Assembly (NCBI GenBank): GCA_020692325.1
Contig: JAIMKR010000002.1
Coordinates: 163,045-227,044 of the forward strand
DNA from: Desulfocurvus sp.
GTDB taxonomy: Bacteria > Desulfobacterota > Desulfovibrionia > Desulfovibrionales > Desulfovibrionaceae
Reading direction: 5' to 3'
DNA length: 64,000 nucleotides
Both the position numbers and the translations under genes were made by a program. Of this stretch, positions 43,941 through 53,212 are shown piece after piece. The first letter of the stretch is position 1, and each line of letters begins with the position of its first letter. The notes beneath the pieces are model-generated. The model made no database searches. It had not been told where the DNA came from and saw nothing but the letters and a program-made list of their open reading frames with translations.

Positions 43941-45068
43941 TCACAAGATGAGCATGGCGTCGCCGTAGGAGAAGAAGCGCAGTCCGCTGGCGAGCGCCAA
44001 GGCATAGGCGGCCATGATGCGTTCACGGCCCGCCAAGGTCGAAACCATAATCAGGAGACTGGACTCTGGCAAATGGAAATTGGTGAGAAGGGCGTCCACC
44101 ACGTTGAACCTTCTGCCAGGCAGGATGTAGATATCCGTTTCGCCGGCGAAGGCCGCGACCTCTCCCTTCGCGGCGAACATGCCCTCCAGACTGCGCGCGC
44201 TGGTGGTGCCCACGGCCACCACCGGAACGCCGGCCGCCTTGGCTTCGCGCACGGCCCGCGCCGTCTCGTCCGGCACCTCTACATATTCCGCATGCATCTT
44301 GTGCTCGCGAATGTCGGCCTCGCGCACAGGGCTGAAGGTGCCGTAGCCCACGTAGAGCGTCACTTCCGCCCACTTCACGCCGCGCGCGGCCAGCCCCGCG
44401 CGCACCTCCGGCGTGAAATGCAGTCCCGCCGTGGGCGCGGCGACGCTCCCGGTCTTCGAGGCGTCGGCGTAGACGGTCTGGTAGCGCTCGCGGTCGGCCG
44501 CGTCGTCCGGCCGCTCCAAATACGGAGGAAGCGGCATATGACCGATGTCATTGAATATTTTTGTGATGTCGCCCGTCCACTCCAACCGCAGACGGCAGCG
44601 GCCGAAGTCTCCACGCTCCAGCAGGGTCACGGCCAGGGACTCCTCGAACTGGGCGGTCTCCCCGGGCTTCATGCGCTTGGCGGTGCGAATGAGCCCCTCG
44701 GCCTCGGCGCTGTTGCGGCCGTCCGGCGTCGGTTTCACGTGAAGCAACGGCAGTGGCGTCAACAGCAGCAGCTCCACCCGGCCCCCCGTGGCGCGATGCC
44801 CGAAGACCCGGGCGGGGAACACCCGCGAGTTGTTGGCCACCAGCAACGCTCCCTGGGGAAATCGTGTGGCGAGGATGTCCGGCAGGTTGCGGAACTCGTC
44901 CACGCGGCGCGTGTCGGCCTCGCGGTCCAGCACAAGCAGTCTCGAGCCGTCGCGGCGTTCGGCCGGCCGACGGGCGATGCGCTCCTCGGGCAGTTCGTAG
45001 AAATAACTCGAAAGACGAAACTCTGGCGGAATATCCGGATTGACCGGTGGGGCTTCATGGAATCGCAT
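43941..45068 (-). CDS. queA: tRNA preQ1(34) ribosyltransferase-isomerase QueA
   Basis: A 375-residue protein, start chosen at MRFHEAPPVN. Conserved QueA features: LSSYFYELPEERIARRPAERRDGSRLL, NNSRVFPARVFG, GHMPLPPYLERP, TAGLHFTPE and TNFHLPESSLLIMVSTLAGRE. It transfers the ribosyl group of SAM to preQ1 in tRNA to make epoxyqueuosine, the substrate of QueH. Weak AGGA ribosome-binding site. Confidence 0.95.
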   Translation of the reverse strand: MRFHEAPPVNPDIPPEFRLSSYFYELPEERIARRPAERRDGSRLLVLDREADTRRVDEFRNLPDILATRFPQGALLVANNSRVFPARVFGHRATGGRVELLLLTPLPLLHVKPTPDGRNSAEAEGLIRTAKRMKPGETAQFEESLAVTLLERGDFGRCRLRLEWTGDITKIFNDIGHMPLPPYLERPDDAADRERYQTVYADASKTGSVAAPTAGLHFTPEVRAGLAARGVKWAEVTLYVGYGTFSPVREADIREHKMHAEYVEVPDETARAVREAKAAGVPVVAVGTTSARSLEGMFAAKGEVAAFAGETDIYILPGRRFNVVDALLTNFHLPESSLLIMVSTLAGRERIMAAYALALASGLRFFSYGDAMLIL

Positions 45069-45209
45069 GGGCCGGCATCCTATAGATTCCGGCCGCGATC
45101 GCAAGCCCCCCCCTCCGCTCACTTGGCGATCAGTTCATGACCCACCCGGCGATCCTTGCCGCGCGCTGATTTTCCTTGATCTTGACCCTGATCCTGGTAT
45201 GCATGGGCC

Positions 45210-45899
45210 ATGGAACTGTTGGCTTTGAGCGACATCGCCAAGAAGACCGGCATCCCCGCGCCCACGGCGCGTCGTTACGCCGCCCTGTTCAAGGACTTCC
45301 TCTCCGGCAAGCGCCTTGGCCGGATGACTCGTTATCCCGAACAGGCGGTGGGTATTTTCCAACGCATCGGCGAACTCTATGCCGAGGGACGAATCACCGC
45401 GGAGATCGAGGACATCCTTCGCCGCGAGTTCCCCCGCACAATCGAGGTCGGCGCCGCGCCGGAGCCCATCCCCCTGCCCGCCGTTACGGCCGATTTGCCC
45501 TCGAATCTCGCCCGCGCCTTGTCCGACGCCCTTTCGGACTCCTTGTCCGGCATTTCCGAGGCGTTGGGCCGGCTCGCCGAGCAAAAGGACAGTCTCGATT
45601 CGCATCAGGCCGACATCGACAAGCTCAAGAACGGCTTCGTACTGCTCGCTCGCAATCTGAAACGTGTGGCTCGGCGTGAGCAGGCCCAGGCGGATTCGCA
45701 ATTGCAGCGGCTGAGCGACCGCCTCAAGGCCATCGAACCCAAGCTCGCGGTCATGGAGGAGATCACCCTCACGCTCACCAGCGACAACGCCGACCTCAAA
45801 GCCCGCCTCTCGGCGCAGGAAGTGGAAATCCGCCGCTTGCGCGAAGACCGGGACCGCCTGGAGCCCCGTCCTCAGCGGCCGTCCGACCCGCGTTCGTAA
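45210..45899 (+). CDS. MerR-like HTH protein with coiled coil
   Basis: A 229-residue protein. Residues 1-75 are a MerR-type helix-turn-helix (LSDIAKKTGIPAPTARRYAA, with TRYPEQAVGIFQRIGELYAEGRI). The middle is proline-rich; residues about 120-215 form a long coiled coil. No ligand-binding cysteines. Similar RacA- or MerR-like coiled-coil proteins help organise chromosomes or regulate transcription, and parS lies 4.5 kb away, but a link is speculative. No clear ribosome-binding site. Confidence 0.65.
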   Translation: MELLALSDIAKKTGIPAPTARRYAALFKDFLSGKRLGRMTRYPEQAVGIFQRIGELYAEGRITAEIEDILRREFPRTIEVGAAPEPIPLPAVTADLPSNLARALSDALSDSLSGISEALGRLAEQKDSLDSHQADIDKLKNGFVLLARNLKRVARREQAQADSQLQRLSDRLKAIEPKLAVMEEITLTLTSDNADLKARLSAQEVEIRRLREDRDRLEPRPQRPSDPRS

Positions 45900-46010
45900 C
45901 TTTTCACGCCAGCCGCACCGACCGCCGCGATTGTGGTTCGCGGCGCTTTCCGATAGCTTGTCGCGAATTCACCTTGGCGTTTTGCGCCGCAGATCATCCG
46001 AGGAGCCGCT

Positions 46011-46580
46011 ATGAAGCACGCACCCCTGAAGTTTCTGCTCGTCCCGACTCTCGCCCTCGCCTTGGGCGCCTGCTCCGGTCTGAGCACATCCCGTGCGCCC
46101 TCTGATCCAGCAGGAAACCAGACACAGGGCGGTCAGCCGGAAACCTACGAAAATCCAAACTACTATTATCTTTTTGATGACATTCTGATTCCCAACGGCA
46201 TGGATCATGATGCCGACGAGGACTTTTCCTTCGATACGCAGCAGTTCAAGGCTGGCATCCAGCACTTTTCCGGCCGCGTCGTCTTTGACGATCTGGTGAA
46301 CTTCTTCCAAAACAACATGATCAAGGACGGTTGGCGCAAGGTCACCGCTGTCCGCTCCAAGAAGAGCATGCTCGTGTTCGAGAAGTCCAACAAGGCGGCC
46401 ATCATCGAACTGGAGGACGGCTTCAAGGCCAAGGCCACGGTCTTCGCTCTCGAATACAAGCCGGGAGCGGTCTCGTCCGATCCCGCGCAGCAGCTGCGCT
46501 CCCCCGCGGCGCGCAGCGCCGCCCCGCAGCATCAGAACCAACCCGCCGCCGGCGCGTACCACGAGCAGGACATCAATTGA
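46011..46580 (+). CDS. Lipoprotein of unknown function
   Basis: A 189-residue protein with signal and lipobox LALGAC (cysteine at 21). The core (DILIPNGMDHDADEDFSFDT, FSGRVVFDDLVNFFQNNMIK) resembles DUF4810-like or BamC-like small lipoproteins that I recall near flagellar or envelope genes in Desulfovibrio. The tail is alanine- and glutamine-rich. Its TGA overlaps the TTG start of coaBC. Confidence 0.7.
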   Translation: MKHAPLKFLLVPTLALALGACSGLSTSRAPSDPAGNQTQGGQPETYENPNYYYLFDDILIPNGMDHDADEDFSFDTQQFKAGIQHFSGRVVFDDLVNFFQNNMIKDGWRKVTAVRSKKSMLVFEKSNKAAIIELEDGFKAKATVFALEYKPGAVSSDPAQQLRSPAARSAAPQHQNQPAAGAYHEQDIN

Positions 46581-47806
46581 GCATAGAGCATTTGCGCTTT
46601 CCCTGTTTTCTCGGCCGTCGCGCGCATTTGGGCGTCACCGGCAGCGTGGCTGCGTACAAGGCCATCGAATTGCTGCGCCTGCTCAAATCCGCGCAGATCG
46701 AGGTTGGCGTCACCCTCACGGGGTCCGCTCGACGCTTCGTTGGCGAGGCTAGCTTCCAGGCTCTCGGCGCCTCCACTGTCGACACCGAGCTTTTCGCCTC
46801 GGACGACGATCCCTTCGCGCACCTCACCCCCAGCCGCTCCGCGCAGGCCCTCGTCATCGCTCCGGCCACGGCCGACATCATCGCAAAACTCGCTTGCGGC
46901 ATCGCCGACGACATGCTTTCCACCCAGGCTCTGGCCTTTCGCGGACCGATCATCATCGCGCCGGCCATGAACCCCAACATGTGGACAGCTCCGGCGACGC
47001 AGTCCAATTGGCGCACCCTGCTCGACCGAGGCGTCATTCCCGCCGGGCCGGACGCTGGCCTCGTCGCTTGTGGCGACACGGGCGGCGGCCGCCTTTGCCC
47101 CGTGGAACATATTTTCGCCTATGTGTTGCGTGCGCTTAGTCCCAAGGATCTCGCCGGGAAAAACGTGCTCATCACCCTTGGTCCCACCCGGGAGCCATGG
47201 GACGCCGTGCGTTACCTCAGCAATCCATCCAGCGGGCTCATGGGCGCTTGTCTGGCCATGAGCGCCTGGATGCGCGGGGCGAACGTTCATGTCGTCGCCG
47301 GTCCCACCGAATTTTCCTTTCCGCCTGAGGTCAACGTCGCCCATGTCCAGACCGCCGAGGAGATGCACAGCGCCGCGTCCGATCTGTTTTCCGCATCGGA
47401 CATTGCCTGCTGCACCGCCGCCGTGGCCGATTTTCGTCCCATTCCCCCCGAGGGCGGATCCACGCGCAAGCTCAAAAAGCGTGAGATGAACGCTGATGAT
47501 CTCGTCATACGCCTCCAGCCGAATCCCGACATTCTCCGCTCCCTGGGAGCGACGAAACACGCGGGGCAGCGGCTCATCGGATTTGCCGCCGAGACGGAGA
47601 ATCTGCTTGCTTCGGCCAAGCTCAAGCTCACGGAGAAGCACCTCGACCTCATCGTGGCCAACAGAGTCGGTGTCGCCGGCAGCGGCTTCGCCTCGGCGAC
47701 AAACATCGTCACCGTGCTCGACCGAACCGGTCGCGTCGAACAATGGCCCGAACTACCCAAACCGGAAGTCGCTTGGCGCGTATGGGATCTTTTGCCGCAT
47801 CTATAG
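46577..47806 (+). CDS. coaBC: Phosphopantothenoylcysteine decarboxylase/ligase
   Basis: A bifunctional coenzyme A enzyme of 409 residues if translation begins at TTG 46577 (TTGA overlap with the lipoprotein stop; AGGA upstream). No ATG lies before the conserved GVTGSVAAYKAIELLRLL flavin loop. Decarboxylase motifs: APAMNPNMW and GGGRLCPVEH with the catalytic cysteine. Ligase motifs: GPTREPWDAVRYLSNPSSG and the KLKK lysine segment. Converts 4'-phosphopantothenate and cysteine to 4'-phosphopantetheine using CTP. Confidence 0.9.
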   Translation: MSIEHLRFPCFLGRRAHLGVTGSVAAYKAIELLRLLKSAQIEVGVTLTGSARRFVGEASFQALGASTVDTELFASDDDPFAHLTPSRSAQALVIAPATADIIAKLACGIADDMLSTQALAFRGPIIIAPAMNPNMWTAPATQSNWRTLLDRGVIPAGPDAGLVACGDTGGGRLCPVEHIFAYVLRALSPKDLAGKNVLITLGPTREPWDAVRYLSNPSSGLMGACLAMSAWMRGANVHVVAGPTEFSFPPEVNVAHVQTAEEMHSAASDLFSASDIACCTAAVADFRPIPPEGGSTRKLKKREMNADDLVIRLQPNPDILRSLGATKHAGQRLIGFAAETENLLASAKLKLTEKHLDLIVANRVGVAGSGFASATNIVTVLDRTGRVEQWPELPKPEVAWRVWDLLPHL

Positions 47807-48513
47807 ACTTGCCCGAGCGTCTGCGCCCCTTTGCCCAGGCTGGGCTCGCGCTGCTGTTCGCTCCAGGCGGTCTCCCCGAGTTGGAGGAATCCAGCGAACT
47901 TCGCCCGAGCGCCGATCGTCGCTCGACCGTCACCCAGGCGGAAACGTCCGGCCACGGCCATGATCACGCCAATCGTGATCACTTAGGGGAACAGGAAAAT
48001 GCGACACTTTCGCGGTCGAGGATCGTTGACGAACCGGCGACGCCCCAAAAAGTCGCCATCGACGCCAATCGCTGGCCCGAACCGTGGCGGGGGTTGGCGT
48101 TGCGTGTTCGCGTCGCTCCTCGGGTGATCATCACTTATTCCTCACTGGCCGACGACATGAGCGGCCACGCCGATCCTGCCCGCCGCCACCTGCTTCAGGC
48201 CATGCTCACCTACTTCGCCTGGCCCCATGGGACGAGTCTTTTCTGGCCCATCTCCTTTCCCACGGGGTATGACCCGAACGGACTTTTCGCCACCGACATT
48301 TTCGCAGAGGGCGTGCGCGAATTCGCCGTGCGCCACGTGGTTTGCCTGGGAGAACAACCGACCGCCCGGGCGCGAACCCTTTTCCCGCAAGACCAATCGA
48401 CCGGACCGAAGGTCATCGTGCTGACCGCGCCCGAACCCGAACGTCTTGTCGAACTTCTGCCCCACGAGCTGCATCAAGTTCTCGCGCACATCAAGCGCAT
48501 CAATTTTTCATAA
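47782..48513 (+). CDS. Hypothetical protein after coaBC
   Basis: About 243 residues. The start is uncertain: ATG 47743, ATG 47782 and TTG 47815 are all in frame and none has a clear ribosome-binding site. The first two overlap coaBC. An N-terminal low-complexity region with histidines and acidic residues is followed by a globular C-terminal half ([19 protein letters not shown], [28 protein letters not shown]). The latter reminds me of a uracil-DNA-glycosylase-like fold, but no motif proves it. Confidence 0.55.
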   Translation: MGSFAASIDLPERLRPFAQAGLALLFAPGGLPELEESSELRPSADRRSTVTQAETSGHGHDHANRDHLGEQENATLSRSRIVDEPATPQKVAIDANRWPEPWRGLALRVRVAPRVIITYSSLADDMSGHADPARRHLLQAMLTYFAWPHGTSLFWPISFPTGYDPNGLFATDIFAEGVREFAVRHVVCLGEQPTARARTLFPQDQSTGPKVIVLTAPEPERLVELLPHELHQVLAHIKRINFS

Positions 48514-48584
48514 GCTTGTCCCCCCACGCGGGCGCGGGTAAGGCTGCCGTCCGCACACCCCATCAACGCAAAAAAGGATCGCAT

Positions 48585-49592
48585 ATGAAGGTACTCGTCA
48601 CCGGAGCCGCCGGATTCATCGGTTTTCATCTGTCCCATCGCCTGCTCGGTATGGGGCACGAAGTCGTTGGGTTGGACAATCTTAACGACTACTACTCCGT
48701 CGAGATTAAAAAGGCGCGGCTTGCACAGCTGACGCCAGATCCGAAGTTCACCTTCGTTCACCTCGACTTAGCCGACAACGAAGGCATGGCCAAGCTGTTC
48801 GCCCAGAACGGCTTTACCCATGTGATCAACCTCGCCGCGCAGGCCGGCGTCCGCTATAGTATTCAGAATCCCCGCGCCTACATCGATTCCAACGTCGTCG
48901 GCTTTCTGAACGTTCTTGAGGGCTGCCGCCACAACAAGGTTCAGCATTTGACCTACGCTTCTTCCAGTTCCGTTTATGGCATGAACACGACCATGCCCCT
49001 CAGCGTCCATGACAACGTGGACCATCCCATGAGCCTGTACGCGGCGACGAAAAAGGCCAACGAGCTGATGGCGCACACGTACAGCCACTTATACGGACTA
49101 CCGACCACCGGCCTGCGTTTCTTCACCGTTTATGGTCCTTGGGGCCGGCCGGACATGGCGCTGTTCCTGTTCACCAAGGCCATCATTGCTGGCGAGCCGA
49201 TCAAGGTTTTCAACTACGGTAAGATGCGCCGCGACTTCACGTACATTGACGACATAGTCGAAGGGATTACCCGGGTGACGGAGCATACGGCCGAGCCGAA
49301 TCCTAATTGGTCCGGCGCAAAACCAGACCCAGCCACCAGCCCGAGTCCCTATCGGCTCTACAACATTGGCAACAACAATGTCGTCGAGCTTTCCCGCTAC
49401 ATCGAGGTCCTTGAGGAGTGCCTCGGGAAAAAGGCCATCAAAGAATTTCTCCCTATGCAAATGGGTGACGTTCCAGCTACCGAGGCCAACGTGGATGACC
49501 TGGTTCGTGACGTCGGCTTCAGGCCCAATACCAGCATCGAGACAGGCATCTCTCGTTTCGTCTCGTGGTACCGCGACTACTTCAAGGTGTAG
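48585..49592 (+). CDS. UDP-glucuronate 4-epimerase-like NAD-dependent epimerase
   Basis: A 335-residue [22 protein letters not shown] (NAD loop), SSSSVYG, catalytic YAATKK, and [19 protein letters not shown], the typical sequence of LpsL/CapI UDP-glucuronate epimerases making UDP-galacturonate. [17 protein letters not shown] is also diagnostic. Likely supplies sugar for LPS or capsule, together with the heptose kinase and GT39 in this region. AAAGGATCGCAT upstream. Confidence 0.9.
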   Translation: MKVLVTGAAGFIGFHLSHRLLGMGHEVVGLDNLNDYYSVEIKKARLAQLTPDPKFTFVHLDLADNEGMAKLFAQNGFTHVINLAAQAGVRYSIQNPRAYIDSNVVGFLNVLEGCRHNKVQHLTYASSSSVYGMNTTMPLSVHDNVDHPMSLYAATKKANELMAHTYSHLYGLPTTGLRFFTVYGPWGRPDMALFLFTKAIIAGEPIKVFNYGKMRRDFTYIDDIVEGITRVTEHTAEPNPNWSGAKPDPATSPSPYRLYNIGNNNVVELSRYIEVLEECLGKKAIKEFLPMQMGDVPATEANVDDLVRDVGFRPNTSIETGISRFVSWYRDYFKV

Positions 49593-49605
49593 ATTCTCTT
49601 CTTTC

Positions 49606-49639
49606 CAGGAGCGGCAAAGCCTTGATTTTGCCGCTCCTG
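49606..49639 (+). terminator. Hairpin after epimerase gene
   Basis: A perfect 13-bp stem (CAGGAGCGGCAAA with TTTGCCGCTCCTG) 13 bases past the stop. No U-tract follows, so its strength is uncertain. Confidence 0.5.
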
Positions 49640-49665
49640 CTCAGTATCCTATCCACATTCGTTTA

Positions 49666-49709
49666 CGTTTCACGTGAAACACAAACGCTATTCTGTTTCA
49701 CGTGAAACA
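49666..49709. promoter_or_regulatory. Two parS centromere sites
   Basis: TGTTTCACGTGAAACA at 49694-49709 matches the universal parS 16-mer exactly; CGTTTCACGTGAAACA at 49666-49681 differs by one base. Their centres are 28 bases apart. ParB loads on such sites to start origin-region segregation. They lie directly before parA. Confidence 0.97.
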
Positions 49710-49736
49710 AAAAGTAGAAACAAGTGCGGAGGTCCT

Positions 49737-50516
49737 GTGGCGCGCAGAATCGTTGTGGCCAACCAAAAAGGCGGCGTAGGAAAAACGACAACGGCCGTGA
49801 ACTTGGCCGCCTCGCTGGCGGTGATGGAAAAAAAGGTGTTGCTCGTCGACTGCGATCCCCAAGGGAACGCCTCAAGCGGACTTGGATTCTACCCGAGTGA
49901 CAATCGCGCGAACATCTACACGGCGTTATTCGATCCAGACAACGTGCGAAAGTGCATCGTCGAAACGGCCATCCCCTACTTGGCGCTGTTACCAGGAACC
50001 CAGGATCTCGTCGGGGCGGAAATTGAACTGGCCGATAAATTGGGGCGCGAATACTACGTCCGGGACCTTCTCGCCGCAGTCGAGGAGGATTACGACTACA
50101 TCATCATCGACTGCCCGCCCTCACTGGGAATACTCACAGTCAACGCGCTGTGCGCGGCCAAGGAACTCCTGGTTCCCCTGCAATGCGAGTACTACGCGCT
50201 GGAAGGGTTGTCACAGCTGCTGATGACCTATGAGCTGGTGAAGAAACGGCTCAACCCGGACCTCAAGGTTCTGGGGGTGGTGCTGACGATGTACGACCAG
50301 CGCAACAAACTTTCCTGGCAGGTTAAAAATGAAGTGCGCAAAGCACTCCCCCAGCACCTGTTCGAGGTCATCATACCACGCAACGTGCGGTTGTCCGAGG
50401 CACCGAGCTTCGGCAAGCCCGTCATTACTTACGACATTCGATCTAGTGGCGCGGAAGCCTACATGGCCCTCGCCCAGGAAGTGTCGAGAAGCACGGTTGG
50501 CGAGGACAAAAAATAG
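49737..50516 (+). CDS. parA: Chromosome partitioning ATPase ParA (Soj)
   Basis: A 259-residue deviant Walker ATPase: [52 protein letters not shown] start, GGAGG five bases upstream; longer frames run back into parS. It moves ParB-parS complexes. Close to chromosomal Soj proteins in length. Confidence 0.95.
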   Translation: MARRIVVANQKGGVGKTTTAVNLAASLAVMEKKVLLVDCDPQGNASSGLGFYPSDNRANIYTALFDPDNVRKCIVETAIPYLALLPGTQDLVGAEIELADKLGREYYVRDLLAAVEEDYDYIIIDCPPSLGILTVNALCAAKELLVPLQCEYYALEGLSQLLMTYELVKKRLNPDLKVLGVVLTMYDQRNKLSWQVKNEVRKALPQHLFEVIIPRNVRLSEAPSFGKPVITYDIRSSGAEAYMALAQEVSRSTVGEDKK

Positions 50517-50522
50517 AACGGC

Positions 50523-50960
50523 TCAGCGGGAGCGTCCGAAATTCCTTGCGCTCTTTTCTGAAATATACGGTTTGACTTCCACCGTGATGGAATCCTTGAA
50601 ATGCCGTTTAATGACCTTGGCATTGCAGCGAAGGCAATGAAACGACACCAATCCACCAAGATTCGCCGCGGTAAGGAGGAACTTGCGAGGTTCGTCATGT
50701 TCCCAGTCGGCGGTTTCATTTCCACACGTGCACTTGACATCAAGGTCCACGGGGTACTGAAAATCCCAAAAGGCCAACAGATCTCGCCAATCACCGAGAG
50801 GCTCCACAGGCGGCGCAGACTGGGCTGTCATTCCTGGTTGACCATATCTGGCGAAAATCTGCTCGCGAACGAAGGCCCAGGCCTCAGAACCAAGCAACGC
50901 GCCGAGAGAATGTCCCTCGGCGTCGAACAACTCTTGAAAATCGGGCAAAACGGCTGTCAT
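50523..50960 (-). CDS. Zinc-ribbon-like hypothetical protein between parA and parB
   Basis: A 145-residue protein; GGGAGTGTTGC precedes the ATG of MTAVLPDF. The C-terminal half has CTCG ... HCLRCNAK, a possible four-cysteine metal site. It is convergent with parA (stops six bases apart) and so is inserted, in the opposite direction, in what is usually a continuous operon. No known family recognised. Confidence 0.6.
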   Translation of the reverse strand: MTAVLPDFQELFDAEGHSLGALLGSEAWAFVREQIFARYGQPGMTAQSAPPVEPLGDWRDLLAFWDFQYPVDLDVKCTCGNETADWEHDEPRKFLLTAANLGGLVSFHCLRCNAKVIKRHFKDSITVEVKPYISEKSARNFGRSR

Positions 50961-51056
50961 GCAACACTCCCTTATTGAGTTTCGCGCCAACCTATAGTGC
51001 CCACAATGCATTCTGGCAAGATCGGCGATACGCCGCAGAAGGATGGAGGAAGAAAG

Positions 51057-51980
51057 ATGGCCCTAGGTCAACGAGGTTTGGGACGCGGACTGGACGCTCT
51101 GCTCGGCAGCATCAAACCGGAATCGATGAACTCGGCGGAGGTCAAGCATCTGCCCATTGCCGCCATCCGTCCGAACACAAATCAGCCGCGCAAGGAGTTC
51201 GATCCAGAGGCGTTGCTGGACCTCAGTAACTCCATCAAAAGCCAGGGAGTTCTCCAGCCTATTCTCGTACGCCCACTCAATGGCGAAACAGCTGCGTACG
51301 AGCTCGTCGCAGGCGAGCGCAGGTTGCGGGCGTCAAAGATGGCCGGGCTGACGGAGATCCCGGCTCTTGTCCGCGCCCTCACGGATATGGAGACATTGGC
51401 CATCGCGCTGATCGAAAACCTGCAACGTGCGGATTTGAACGCCATTGAGGAAGCGCGCGGCTTCCAACAATTGCTCAAGGACTTCGGCCTCAATCAAGAG
51501 GAGCTCGCGAGACAGGTCGGCAAAAGCCGCTCCGCCCTGGCCAACTCCCTGCGTCTGCTCAACCTGCCCGACGATATTCAGAACGATATCCAGTCCGGAG
51601 TGCTGACCGCTGGTCACGGACGCGCCATCATGTCGGTTGACCCGCAGTTTTGCCATGACCTTTACCAGCGCATCAAGGGATTCAATCTCTCCGTGCGCCA
51701 AGCCGAGGCCGAAGCCAGCTTCGTCAAGGAAAACGACAGGCTCGCCGCGCCAGAAGAGCTGTACGGAAGCGAAAAGCCGCGCGGAAAGGCGCCACGGGGC
51801 GCACGCAATGGCAAAGCCGTTGACGAACGGCTTGTGTCCCTGCAAGGACAAATAGCCGAAGCGCTTGGCGAACAGGTTAAAATCACAGGGAATCTGGAGC
51901 GCGGGATTGTCGCCATTCACTACCAATCCGCGCAACAACTCAACGAACTTTCCAAACTCCTTGGCGCGCCAATTGACTGA
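51057..51980 (+). CDS. parB: Chromosome partitioning protein ParB (Spo0J)
   Basis: A 307-residue CTPase and parS-binding protein; GGAGGAAGAAAG precedes the ATG at 51057. MALGQRGLGRGLDALLG is the ParA-interacting N-terminus. VAGERRLRASKMAG and ALIENLQRADLNAIEEA are the CTP-binding boxes, the HTH is QEELARQVGKSRSALANSLR, and a C-terminal dimer segment follows. Likely transcribed with parA or from within the inserted gene. Confidence 0.95.
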   Translation: MALGQRGLGRGLDALLGSIKPESMNSAEVKHLPIAAIRPNTNQPRKEFDPEALLDLSNSIKSQGVLQPILVRPLNGETAAYELVAGERRLRASKMAGLTEIPALVRALTDMETLAIALIENLQRADLNAIEEARGFQQLLKDFGLNQEELARQVGKSRSALANSLRLLNLPDDIQNDIQSGVLTAGHGRAIMSVDPQFCHDLYQRIKGFNLSVRQAEAEASFVKENDRLAAPEELYGSEKPRGKAPRGARNGKAVDERLVSLQGQIAEALGEQVKITGNLERGIVAIHYQSAQQLNELSKLLGAPID

Positions 51981-52088
51981 TCGTCAACAACGATCACGCC
52001 AATCATCAGATCATCACCACAAGTAACCGACCAATATACAAAAGAAAATATTCCTTGACCATATGATACCAGGGAGCAGCAGGACAAA

Positions 52089-53102
52089 ATGATCACAACA
52101 AAAACCTCGGCCCTTCTCGACGCCATCACACAAAAACGCGTGATGATCGTGGGCGACGTCATGCTCGACCACTACACATTCGGCGCCGTTTCCAGGATCT
52201 CCCCCGAAGCGCCAGTCCCAGTTGTCGAGGTGACCAACGAACAGTATCTTCTTGGGGGCGCGGGCAATGTGGCGCGCAACATCGTTGCGCTCGGCGCTCG
52301 TGCGACGATCATCGGCGTGGCGGGGGCCGATCGCGACGGCGAAATACTGAGCGGTCTGCTCAACCAAAGCTCCATCGAAACGGCGCTCGTCCAGACCGAA
52401 CGTCGCCGCACCACGCGCAAAACGCGGATCATCGCGCAAAATCAGCAGATCGTGCGAGTCGATCGCGAACACACGGGGCCCCTCGATCACGCCGTGGTTG
52501 GAGAATTGCTGGAGATCATCCGGGAACAAGCAAAACAGCACGATATCATTATCGTTTCTGACTACGGCAAAGGCGTCGTCACTATGGCGATCATGGATGA
52601 ATTGCGATCAATCAGGGACAACAGCAGTGGCTCGCTGCGCATTCTTGTAGATCCCAAGCCACAAAATTACGATCTCTACCACCATGTGGACATCCTCACC
52701 CCGAACACGAAGGAAGCAGGTGAGGGAGCGGGCACGCCCTGCATTTGGCCATTGGGACCAGCCAAGGTCGGACGTGCGCTCTTCAAAAGACTGGCTTGCC
52801 GGGATCTGCTCATAACCCTTGGCGCGCAAGGCATGGCGCTTTTCGAAGGTCCAGACAAGGCGAGCCACATTCCGACATACGCGCGCAAGGTCTTCGACGT
52901 GACGGGGGCGGGAGACACGGTCATTGCGACCCTGGCGCTGGCCATGGCGGCTGGCGCTCCCCTGCTCGACGCCGCTGTGCTGGCCAATCATGCGGCCGGC
53001 ATCGTCGTCGGCCAGGTCGGAGCGGCAACCCCGACACGGGAGGGCCTTAGCGTTTCGCTCGCGGAGACGGAAACACAAGGAGCCACGCCGCTACCCGAGT
53101 GA
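52089..53102 (+). CDS. hldA: D-glycero-beta-D-manno-heptose-7-phosphate kinase
   Basis: A 337-residue PfkB/ribokinase-family kinase. LGGAGNVARN (substrate loop), DPKPQNY, and DVTGAGDTVIATLALAM with the catalytic aspartate. The opening VMIVGDVMLDHYTFGAVSRI followed by SPEAPVPV is typical of the RfaE/HldE kinase domain. The nucleotidyltransferase half is absent, so this is the stand-alone type. First committed steps of LPS heptose. Confidence 0.9.
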   Translation: MITTKTSALLDAITQKRVMIVGDVMLDHYTFGAVSRISPEAPVPVVEVTNEQYLLGGAGNVARNIVALGARATIIGVAGADRDGEILSGLLNQSSIETALVQTERRRTTRKTRIIAQNQQIVRVDREHTGPLDHAVVGELLEIIREQAKQHDIIIVSDYGKGVVTMAIMDELRSIRDNSSGSLRILVDPKPQNYDLYHHVDILTPNTKEAGEGAGTPCIWPLGPAKVGRALFKRLACRDLLITLGAQGMALFEGPDKASHIPTYARKVFDVTGAGDTVIATLALAMAAGAPLLDAAVLANHAAGIVVGQVGAATPTREGLSVSLAETETQGATPLPE

Positions 53103-53212
53103 GAGATCACACGCACGGGGGGCGCACGGCTATTTGACCTTGCCGTTGAATGCGTTATTACCATCGCAGAAAGTTCCAACAATGCGGAATGACGATTAAA
53201 ACGGAGGAAGCG

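Noticed and set aside
49674..49736. Longer ParA start at ATG 49674
   Set aside because: The extension translates parS itself and lacks a ribosome-binding site; GTG 49737 has GGAGG and gives the normal ParA N-terminus.
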